A stretch of 5,465 nucleotides of DNA, taken from assembly GCA_905616455.1 (NCBI GenBank), contig CAJQSW010000016.1, forward strand, positions 1 to 5,465, written 5' to 3'. The notes beneath the pieces are model-generated. The model saw only the letters and a program-made list of their open reading frames with translations, was not told the origin of the DNA and did not search any database. The stretch's first letter is position 1; each line of letters begins with the position of its first letter. Of this stretch, positions 1-5,465 are shown one piece after another. A program made the translations under genes and the position numbers. Source of the stretch: an uncultured Candidatus Pelagibacter sp. GTDB lineage: Bacteria > Pseudomonadota > Alphaproteobacteria > Pelagibacterales > Pelagibacteraceae.

Positions 1-522
1 AACTACCCAATAATAGGTACACCCAACTATGTTAATGGTCGTAAAATACCCGAAACTGCCTTTATACTTTCGTTAATCAGACAAGAGAGTGAATTTGACA
101 TGACGGCAAATAGTCATGCGGGAGCACAAGGATTAATGCAATTAATGCCATACACTGCAAAATTAGTTTCTAAACAGGCGAAGCTTCCTTATTCAAAATC
201 AAGATTAACATCTGATCCTGAATATAATATCAATCTTGGATCTCATTATATAGCAGGATTAATTTTACAGTATGATGGTGCCTACCCTTTTGCCACAGCA
301 GCATACAATGCGGGTCCTAATAGAGTTAAATATTGGAAAAAAATAAATAAAGATCCTCAAAAAAACCAAGTTGATTTCGTAGATTGGGTTGAGTTAATTA
401 AATTTAAAGAGACGAGGAACTATGTTCAGCGTGTTATGGAAAACTATAATGTCTACAGATATATTTTGGAGAAAAAACCCATTAAAATGAAAGACTTTTT
501 TAAAGATCATCCCTTATTTTAA
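1..522 (+). CDS. slt: Slt-type lytic murein transglycosylase, C-terminal part (5' end outside window)
   Basis: This is the catalytic end of a soluble lytic transglycosylase (GH23, Slt70-like), a periplasmic enzyme that cleaves the MurNAc-GlcNAc bond of peptidoglycan to leave 1,6-anhydroMurNAc ends. The frame is open from base 1, giving 173 visible residues. An ATG at 100 is not the real start, because the family motif RQESEF lies before it; its Glu (fragment residue 29, codon 85-87) is the expected catalytic acid. Further family motifs follow: GAQGLMQLMP (residues 41-50), AYNAGP (101-106) and ETRNYVQRVMENYNVYR (137-153), the last typical of the Slt70 C-terminus. Family members usually run to about 600 residues or more, so the N-terminal superhelical domain and signal peptide should lie to the left. 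The TAA stop (520-522) touches the 3' end of the convergent tRNA gene. It has no visible functional link to the sox genes. Family call firm; exact subfamily less so. Confidence 0.92.
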   Translation, partial: NYPIIGTPNYVNGRKIPETAFILSLIRQESEFDMTANSHAGAQGLMQLMPYTAKLVSKQAKLPYSKSRLTSDPEYNINLGSHYIAGLILQYDGAYPFATAAYNAGPNRVKYWKKINKDPQKNQVDFVDWVELIKFKETRNYVQRVMENYNVYRYILEKKPIKMKDFFKDHPLF

Positions 523-613
523 TGGCGGAAGCGGTGGGATTCGAACCCACGGTAGAGTTACCCCTACGGCAATTTAGCAAACTACTGGTTTAAGCCAACT
601 CACCCACGCTTCC
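523..613 (-). tRNA. tRNA-Ser (anticodon GCU), reads AGC/AGU
   Basis: Read on the minus strand, 613 down to 523 folds into a 91-nt class II tRNA. The acceptor stem is GGAAGCG/CGCTTCC (613-607 with 533-527), discriminator G at 526 and CCA encoded at 525-523. The D stem is GGT/ACC with a GG-containing loop. The anticodon stem is GTAGT/ATTGC around the loop TTGCTAA (580-574), placing the anticodon GCT at 578-576. A long variable arm with a GTAGGG/CTCTAC stem and GTAA loop is diagnostic of the Ser/Leu/Tyr class, and the T arm is GTGGG-TTCGAAT-CCCAC. The GCU anticodon makes it serine. Two of the five anticodon-stem pairs are G-U wobbles, tolerable because seryl-tRNA synthetase reads the long variable arm and not the anticodon. 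It is convergent with the transglycosylase and divergent from soxB. Confidence 0.96.
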
Positions 614-624
614 ACTTTCATATG

Positions 625-652
625 GATATAACCGATTGTATTGAATTTTCAA
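625..652 (-). promoter_or_regulatory. Candidate sigma-70 type promoter of tRNA-Ser
   Basis: On the minus strand a TTGAAA -35 box (652-647; five of six to TTGACA) and a TATATC -10 box (630-625; four of six to TATAAT) are separated by 16 bases. Initiation about 7 bases further on would fall near 618, leaving a leader of roughly 5 nt before the mature tRNA 5' end at 613, to be removed by RNase P. Position and spacing fit well; this is inferred from sequence only. Confidence 0.55.
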
Positions 653-662
653 TATTTATAAA
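636..662 (+). promoter_or_regulatory. Weak candidate promoter for the soxBDAG operon
   Basis: The sox operon needs a promoter in the 68-bp spacer, because the only gene directly upstream is transcribed the other way. The best -10 is TATAAA (657-662; five of six to consensus). The nearest -35 is a poor TTGTAT (636-641) with a short 15-base spacer, so the call is weak or activator-dependent. Transcription would begin near 669, giving a leader of only about 13 nt before the soxB ATG. No purine-rich ribosome binding site precedes that ATG, and the spacer is too short for a glycine riboswitch. Confidence 0.25.
639..654. repeat. 16-bp inverted repeat in the tRNA-Ser/soxB divergent spacer (possible operator)
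   Basis: TATTGAA (639-645), TT, TTCAATA (648-654) is a perfect 7-bp inverted repeat with a 2-base centre. It covers the candidate -35 box of the tRNA-Ser promoter and lies just upstream of the candidate soxB -10. It is followed by TTTATAAAG rather than a T-run, so it does not look like a terminator. Its symmetry and size suit a dimeric regulator, but in AT-rich DNA such palindromes also arise by chance. No regulator gene lies in the window to tie it to. Confidence 0.4.
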
Positions 663-681
663 GTATTTCTTAATTTATATT

Positions 682-1935
682 ATGAAAAATAAGTATTCCA
701 TATTTTCTTTAATCAAAAATGCTTTTTCTTACCATGAGAATTGGCAAAAAGCCTGGAAAGATCCAGTTATAAAAAAAGAGTATGACGCAGTAATAATTGG
801 TGGTGGTGGTCATGGTTTAGCTACTGCTTATTATTTAGCTAAAAAGCATAATATGAAAAATATTGCTGTTGTTGAAAAAGGCTGGATTGGTGGTGGTAAT
901 ACCGGAAGAAATACTACAATTATAAGATCTAATTATTTATGGGACGCAAGTGCTGGTCTTTATGATCATGCCTTAAAATTATGGGAAGGTTTATCTCAAG
1001 AAATAAATTATAATGTAATGTTTAGTCAAAGAGGTGTGATGAACCTTGCGCACAATTTACAAGATATTAGAGATTTAAAAAGAAGAACACATGCTAATAG
1101 ATTAAATGGTATTGATGCTGTTTACTTAAGTACAGAAGAAGTTAAAAAATTTTGTCCAATTATTAATACATCTCCTGATATTCGTTATCCAGTATTAGGT
1201 GGAACACTACAAAAAAGAGCTGGTACAGCTAGACATGATGCAGTTGCATGGGGATATGCACGTGGTGCTGATGAAATGGGTGTTGATATAATTCAAAACT
1301 GTGAAGTAAAAGGAATTAAAAGAAATGGTGATGAAATTGAAGGTATAGAAACAACTAGAGGATTTATTAAGACAAAAAAAATTGGTGTAGTTGCAGCTGG
1401 CCATTCAAGTGTTCTAGCTAACATGGCTGGTTTACGATTACCTTTAGAAAGTAAACCACTTCAAGCTCTAGTCTCAGAGCCAGTTAAACCAATTATTGAT
1501 ACAGTAGTAATGTCTAACGCTGTACATGCTTACGTTAGTCAATCAGATAAAGGTGAGCTTGTAATAGGTGCTGGAACTGATGACTATGTTTCTTACTCAC
1601 AAAAAGGTAGTCATGATATTGTTGAAGGAACCTTAAATGCAATTTTAGAACTCTACCCAATTTTTAGTAGAATGAGAATGCTTAGACAATGGGGTGGAAT
1701 TGTGGACATTTGTCCGGATGCAAGTCCTATTATTAGTAAAACAACAATAAAAGGTTTGTACTTCAACTGCGGTTGGGGGACAGGTGGATTTAAAGCAACA
1801 CCTGGATCAGGAGATTTATTTGCACATACAATTGCAAACGATGAACCTCATAAACTAAATGCTGCTTTCAACTTAAATAGATTTATTAGTGGTGATCTTG
1901 TTGATGAACATGGTGCAGCGGCGGTAGCTCATTAA
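682..1935 (+). CDS. soxB: Sarcosine oxidase beta subunit (heterotetrameric)
   Basis: SoxB is the catalytic flavoprotein subunit of heterotetrameric sarcosine oxidase, a cytoplasmic enzyme that oxidises the methyl group of sarcosine. The 417-residue product has the normal family length. The FAD-binding Rossmann motif GGGGHG is at residues 40-45 and the family block [11 protein letters not shown] at 73-83. His185, in [11 protein letters not shown], most likely matches the His that carries covalent 8-alpha-histidyl FMN in characterised enzymes (His173 in corynebacterial numbering); this is transferred by memory of the family. GWGTGGFK lies at 364-371 and the C-terminus [10 protein letters not shown] is highly typical. 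I chose ATG 682 because the conserved N-terminus ([19 protein letters not shown]) starts there. The in-frame ATG at 622 would add 20 unrelated residues and start inside the tRNA promoter. The stop overlaps the soxD start (TAATG). First gene of the operon. Confidence 0.97.
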   Translation: MKNKYSIFSLIKNAFSYHENWQKAWKDPVIKKEYDAVIIGGGGHGLATAYYLAKKHNMKNIAVVEKGWIGGGNTGRNTTIIRSNYLWDASAGLYDHALKLWEGLSQEINYNVMFSQRGVMNLAHNLQDIRDLKRRTHANRLNGIDAVYLSTEEVKKFCPIINTSPDIRYPVLGGTLQKRAGTARHDAVAWGYARGADEMGVDIIQNCEVKGIKRNGDEIEGIETTRGFIKTKKIGVVAAGHSSVLANMAGLRLPLESKPLQALVSEPVKPIIDTVVMSNAVHAYVSQSDKGELVIGAGTDDYVSYSQKGSHDIVEGTLNAILELYPIFSRMRMLRQWGGIVDICPDASPIISKTTIKGLYFNCGWGTGGFKATPGSGDLFAHTIANDEPHKLNAAFNLNRFISGDLVDEHGAAAVAH

Positions 1936-2210
1936 TGTTTTTGATTACCTGTCCTTTTTGTGGTGAGAGAGAACAAAGCGAATTTAAAGCTGGTGGAGAA
2001 GCTCATATTGAAAGACCAAAACAACCTACGGAATTAAGTGATGATGAATGGGCTGAATATTTGTTTATGAGAAAAAATATAAAAGGTGTTCAGTTAGAAA
2101 GATGGAACCACGCACATGGATGTAGAAAATGGTTTAATGCGGTTAGAGACACCAATAATGATGAAATAAAAGCAATTTATAAAATGGGTGAAAAACCACC
2201 ATCCATCTAA
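1935..2210 (+). CDS. soxD: Sarcosine oxidase delta subunit (small zinc subunit)
   Basis: SoxD is the smallest subunit of heterotetrameric sarcosine oxidase; it is structural and binds one zinc ion. The 91-residue product has the usual length and shows the expected ligand set: Cys6 and Cys9 in TCPFCGER near the N-terminus, and His59 and Cys63 in WNHAHGCRKWFN. The same positions serve in characterised SoxD proteins, as I recall them. The block LSDDEWAEYLFMRKN (residues 34-48) is also a family hallmark. The ATG at 1935 shares its A with the soxB stop (TAATG), so translation is probably coupled by termination and reinitiation; no clear ribosome binding site precedes it. It sits between soxB and soxA, as is usual for this operon. 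Confidence 0.96.
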   Translation: MFLITCPFCGEREQSEFKAGGEAHIERPKQPTELSDDEWAEYLFMRKNIKGVQLERWNHAHGCRKWFNAVRDTNNDEIKAIYKMGEKPPSI

Positions 2211-2214
2211 TCCT

Positions 2215-5200
2215 ATGTTAAAAAATTTAAGAGTAAAAACTAGTAAGTTTATTGATGAAACAACAAATGTTTCATTTAAATTTAATGGTAAAACTTATTA
2301 TGGTTTTAAAGGTGATACCTTAGCCTCTGCTCTGTTATCAAATGATGTTCATTTAGTTGGAAGAAGCTTTAAATATCATAGACCAAGAGGAATAATGACG
2401 GCTGGATCTGAAGAACCAAATGCAATAGTTCAAACAAACGATAATTCAGCTTTCACAGAACCAAATGTTAGAGCAACGGAAATTGAGATCTATGATGGTT
2501 TGGAGGCTTCCAGTCAAAACTGTTGGCCTAATGTAAATTTTGATATTGGAGGAATAAATAACTTTCTATCCCCTCTTTTGCCAGCTGGATTTTATTATAA
2601 AACATTTATGTGGCCAGCAAGTTTCTGGGAAAAATACGAATATGTCATTAGACATTCTGCAGGTCTTGGAAAGTCTCCCACAAAACCAGATCCAGATATC
2701 TACGATCACAGATACATTCACTGTGATGTACTTGTGATAGGCGCTGGTATTACAGGGATTATAGCAGCAAAGACAGCTGCTAAAAATAATTTAAAAACTT
2801 TATTACTTGATGAAAAAACTGAACTTGGGGGCTCTACAATTTATCAGGATTCAAATCATGTAAAGATTAATGGTCAAAGCTCATCTAGTTGGTTAGAAAA
2901 TGAAATAACTGAATTAGAAAAATTAGATAATTTAGAAATTAAAACTAGAACAAGCGTCGCCGCTTATCATGGTTACAATTATTTACTAGCAAGAGAAAAT
3001 TTAACAGATCATTTATCAAAAAATGATGCACAAAATAAAGTTAGACAAAGATTATTAAAAATTAGAGCTAAAAAAGTTATAGTTGCAACTGGTTCATTGG
3101 AAAGACCAATGGTTTTCAATAACAATGATAGACCGGGTATTATGTTATCTTCTGCTGTTAAAAAATACGCAGATTATTATGGTGTTGCAACAGGTCAGGA
3201 AAATATTTTTTTCACTAATAATGATACGGCTTATGAAAGTGCAATTTCTTTGAATAATAAAGGCATCAAGGTTGAGGCAATAATTGATATTAGAGAAAAC
3301 CCTAATTCAGAATTTACTAAAGAAGCTGAAAATTTGGGCATAAAGATTTATAAAAATCATACTATTGTTGATACGCATGGTTATAAAAAATTAAATAAAA
3401 TCTCGATTATGGAATTATCTAAAGATGGTCAGTCTTTTGCTAACTCTAATATAATAACACTAGGTTGTGATTGTTTGGGAATGGCTGGTGGATGGACTCC
3501 TGCCGTTCATCTATTCACTCAATCAGGTGGCAAATTGAAATTTAGAGATGAAGATCAAGTGTTCATTCCCAATAAATACCCTTCAGATCAAATAAGTGTT
3601 GGTTCATGTAATGGGGATTTTGAATTAGATGAAATTATTAATAATACTTCAAAAAGCTTAAAGAAATTTTTAAATATTAATAAAACTGATTTTGATATTT
3701 TAGATGTGAAATGTCCTAAAGATAAAGCAATAAGAAATATTTGGTTACTCCCTTCTAATAAAGTTCTAGGGAAAACAAAACCTTTTGTTGATTATCAGAA
3801 TGATGCAACAGCTAAAGATATTAAGCTTGCACTAAGAGAAGGTTTTAAATCTATCGAACATGTTAAGCGTTATACAACAACTGGTATGGGTACAGATCAG
3901 GGTAAACTTGGTAATATGCATGCACTTGGAATTATTGCAGATACAGCAGGTATAAAAGTTGGTGAGCTTGGTACAACAACTTTTAGACCTCCTTATACAC
4001 CCCTAACTTTTGGTACCATGGTTGGTCGAAATGTTGGTGAATATTTTGATGCGTTTAGAAGAACACCCATGAATGACTGGCATATTGAAAATAAAGCTGA
4101 ATTTGAAAATGTTGGACAATGGAAAAGAGCTTGGTACTACCCACAAAATAACGAGACTATGCACGATGCTGTTCAAAGAGAAAGTAAAGCTGCGAGAGAT
4201 AGCGCTGGTATTTTAGATGCTTCGACACTTGGTAAAATTGATATTCAGGGTACCGATGCATCAGAATTTTTAAATAGAGTTTACACTAATGCTTGGTCAA
4301 AACTTACTATTGGTAAATGTAGATACGGTTTGATGCTTAATGAGGATGGAATGGTTTATGATGACGGTGTAACAACACGTCTTGACGAAAATCACTATAT
4401 TATGACAACGACTACTGGTGGTGCTGCAAATGTTTTAGGTAAGCTTGAAGATTATCTTCAAACAGAGTGGCCAGAATTAGATGTGTACCTATCATCAGTT
4501 ACCGATCATTATGCAACAGCAAGTGTTTGTGGTCCTAACAGCAAAAAAATATTAAATAAAATAATTCCAGATTTAGATTTATCTGATGAAAACTTTCCTC
4601 ACATGTCTTTTAAAAATACAAAAATCGGTAACATTAAATGTAGAGTAATGAGAATTAGTTTCACAGGTGAGCATAGTTATGAAATTAATGTTCAAGCAAA
4701 CTTTGGTAAATCTCTTTGGGAAAAATGTATGGTAGCTGGACAAGAATTTAAAATCACTCCTTATGGAACAGAGACAATGCACTTATTAAGAGCTGAAAAA
4801 GGATTTATCATTGTTGGTCAAGATACAGATGGAACAATGACTCCTATTGATTTACAAATGGACTGGATTGTAAGTAAAAAAAAATACGATTTTATTGGAA
4901 AGAGATCACTTTATAGATCAGATACTATGAAAGAAGATCGTAAACAATTAGTTGGTTTAATAACTGACAACCCAAATGAGGTTTTAGAAGAAGGTGCGCA
5001 GATAGTTGCTGATACTAATAAAGTACCAGTTGAAATGCTTGGTCATGTTACGTCAAGTTATTATAGCCCAAATTTAAATAAATCTATTGCTCTAGCAGTT
5101 GTAAGAAATGGGAAAAATATGATGGGTCAAAAATTATTTATCCCAATGGAAAATAAAAATATTAATGTAACTATTGTTGATCCAGTTTTTTTTGACAAAG

Positions 5201-5223
5201 AAAATGTGAGGTTAAATGCTTAA
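2215..5223 (+). CDS. soxA: Sarcosine oxidase alpha subunit
   Basis: SoxA is the large subunit that binds NAD+ and tetrahydrofolate and captures the methyl carbon as 5,10-methylene-THF. With ATG 2215 it has 1002 residues, near the family norm. The N-terminal domain holds GDTLASALL (33-41) and RSFKYHRPRG (50-59), a ferredoxin-like fold found in the family without the Fe-S cysteines; only one Cys (103) occurs nearby. A Rossmann GAGITG follows at 176-181, the second dinucleotide-domain strand VATG at 290-293, and TDQGKLGN from 560. From about 620 to the end it resembles aminomethyltransferase GcvT, with GEHSYE at 818-823. The start is ambiguous: GTG 2188 would add 9 residues and overlap soxD by 23 bases. 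ATG 2215, 4 bases after the soxD stop, puts the conserved region at the usual distance from the start. A run of nine A (4876-4884) lies in frame. The last 8 bases overlap soxG. Confidence 0.96.
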   Translation: MLKNLRVKTSKFIDETTNVSFKFNGKTYYGFKGDTLASALLSNDVHLVGRSFKYHRPRGIMTAGSEEPNAIVQTNDNSAFTEPNVRATEIEIYDGLEASSQNCWPNVNFDIGGINNFLSPLLPAGFYYKTFMWPASFWEKYEYVIRHSAGLGKSPTKPDPDIYDHRYIHCDVLVIGAGITGIIAAKTAAKNNLKTLLLDEKTELGGSTIYQDSNHVKINGQSSSSWLENEITELEKLDNLEIKTRTSVAAYHGYNYLLARENLTDHLSKNDAQNKVRQRLLKIRAKKVIVATGSLERPMVFNNNDRPGIMLSSAVKKYADYYGVATGQENIFFTNNDTAYESAISLNNKGIKVEAIIDIRENPNSEFTKEAENLGIKIYKNHTIVDTHGYKKLNKISIMELSKDGQSFANSNIITLGCDCLGMAGGWTPAVHLFTQSGGKLKFRDEDQVFIPNKYPSDQISVGSCNGDFELDEIINNTSKSLKKFLNINKTDFDILDVKCPKDKAIRNIWLLPSNKVLGKTKPFVDYQNDATAKDIKLALREGFKSIEHVKRYTTTGMGTDQGKLGNMHALGIIADTAGIKVGELGTTTFRPPYTPLTFGTMVGRNVGEYFDAFRRTPMNDWHIENKAEFENVGQWKRAWYYPQNNETMHDAVQRESKAARDSAGILDASTLGKIDIQGTDASEFLNRVYTNAWSKLTIGKCRYGLMLNEDGMVYDDGVTTRLDENHYIMTTTTGGAANVLGKLEDYLQTEWPELDVYLSSVTDHYATASVCGPNSKKILNKIIPDLDLSDENFPHMSFKNTKIGNIKCRVMRISFTGEHSYEINVQANFGKSLWEKCMVAGQEFKITPYGTETMHLLRAEKGFIIVGQDTDGTMTPIDLQMDWIVSKKKYDFIGKRSLYRSDTMKEDRKQLVGLITDNPNEVLEEGAQIVADTNKVPVEMLGHVTSSYYSPNLNKSIALAVVRNGKNMMGQKLFIPMENKNINVTIVDPVFFDKENVRLNA
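5208..5211 (+). promoter_or_regulatory. Ribosome binding site fixing the soxG start
   Basis: GAGG at 5208-5211, inside the last codons of soxA, lies 4 bases before ATG 5216. It is the only clear Shine-Dalgarno sequence at a gene start in this window; soxB, soxD and soxA lack one. It supports 5216 over the later in-frame ATG at 5270 as the soxG start. Confidence 0.6.
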
Positions 5224-5465
5224 TTACAACACATCTATAAAAGAAGAGAAGTCTTACTCAGATTTAGAGATGAAAGAAATTAAACCTATTATGAAATTAA
5301 TTATAAGAGGTAAAACAAAAGATTTTATTACCGCTATTGGAAAAAATTTAAATATGATCTTGCCCACTGAAGCTAACACATCTACGTCTGGTGAAGCATT
5401 AACGGCTTTATGGTTAAGTCCAGACGAATGGATGTTAATTTCAAACAAAACTATAAGTGAAGACA
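5216..5465 (+). CDS. soxG: Sarcosine oxidase gamma subunit, N-terminal part (3' end outside window)
   Basis: SoxG is the fourth subunit of heterotetrameric sarcosine oxidase, a GcvT/YgfZ-like protein without a known catalytic role of its own. The frame opens at ATG 5216, overlaps the soxA end by 8 bases in another frame, and stays open to the window edge for 83 residues. The family normally has about 180-200, so roughly half is present. The visible part shows the pattern expected of SoxG: a lysine/glutamate-rich start, the strand IMKLIIRGK (25-33), LPTEANT (49-55) and the hallmark WLSPDEWMLIS (66-76). Position directly after soxA supports the call. The gene is easily missed because it has no stop inside the window and a 64-codon antisense frame (5254-5448, minus) overlies it. 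Start supported by GAGG just upstream. Confidence 0.9.
   Translation, partial: MLNYNTSIKEEKSYSDLEMKEIKPIMKLIIRGKTKDFITAIGKNLNMILPTEANTSTSGEALTALWLSPDEWMLISNKTISED

Noticed and set aside
471..522. Intrinsic terminator for tRNA-Ser within the slt 3' end
   Set aside because: The minus strand has a GGGTTTTTTC stretch (480-471) but no convincing GC-rich hairpin directly before it.
523..613. tRNA-Ser as an integration site for a mobile element
   Set aside because: No integrase, no direct repeat of the tRNA 3' end and no change in composition on either side in this window.
622..681. N-terminal extension of SoxB from ATG 622
   Set aside because: The 20 extra residues are not part of the conserved SoxB N-terminus, the ATG lies next to the tRNA -10 box, and the family pattern begins at ATG 682.
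614..681. Glycine riboswitch ahead of the sox operon
   Set aside because: The spacer is only 68 bp and also holds the tRNA promoter; there is no room for the aptamer and no conserved core was seen.
1207..1404. Minus-strand 65-codon open frame
   Set aside because: Lies wholly inside the well-supported soxB gene; its Cys/Ser/Phe-rich composition is what the reverse of AT-rich coding DNA gives.
4579..4782. Minus-strand 67-codon open frame
   Set aside because: Lies wholly inside the folate-binding domain of soxA with no recognisable motif or start signal.
5254..5448. Minus-strand 64-codon open frame
   Set aside because: Antisense to soxG, whose plus-strand frame has family motifs and a ribosome binding site.

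Overview
The window comes from a clearly AT-rich bacterial genome with tight gene packing. Arginine is mostly AGA, leaders are short, and neighbouring genes overlap by 1 to 8 bases. Gene content and protein sequence fit an alphaproteobacterium, and the base composition and compactness point to a SAR11/Pelagibacter-like marine lineage. That taxonomic call is inference from composition and family resemblance, not from a marker gene.

Layout: (1) bases 1-522 hold the 3' end of a Slt-type lytic transglycosylase on the + strand; the visible frame is open from base 1 and includes the catalytic Glu codon. (2) Bases 523-613 are a complete tRNA-Ser(GCU) on the - strand with an encoded CCA, abutting the transglycosylase stop codon with no spacer. 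(3) Bases 614-681 are the only real intergenic space. This 68-bp divergent region carries a good candidate tRNA promoter (- strand), a 16-bp inverted repeat over its -35 box, and a weaker candidate promoter for the next operon (+ strand). (4) Bases 682 to the window end are a heterotetrameric sarcosine oxidase operon, soxB-soxD-soxA-soxG, on the + strand. soxB and soxD overlap by one base (TAATG), soxD and soxA are 4 bases apart (or overlap if a GTG start is used), and soxA and soxG overlap by 8 bases. soxG is cut by the right edge.

Together the four Sox subunits form the enzyme that oxidatively demethylates sarcosine to glycine. It passes the methyl carbon to tetrahydrofolate as 5,10-methylene-THF and produces hydrogen peroxide. 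SoxB carries the flavin/sarcosine site, SoxA the NAD-binding and folate-binding (GcvT-like) parts, SoxD a small zinc subunit, and SoxG the gamma subunit. In a marine heterotroph this is the last step of glycine betaine / dimethylglycine breakdown, giving both glycine and one-carbon units.

I found no undescribed system, mobile element, CRISPR array or riboswitch. The points worth a second look are the compact tRNA/sox divergent promoter region with its palindrome, the zero-gap convergent slt/tRNA junction, wobble pairs in the tRNA anticodon stem, and gene-start traps: soxB starts at 682 rather than 622, soxA probably at 2215 rather than 2188, and the truncated soxG is easily missed.
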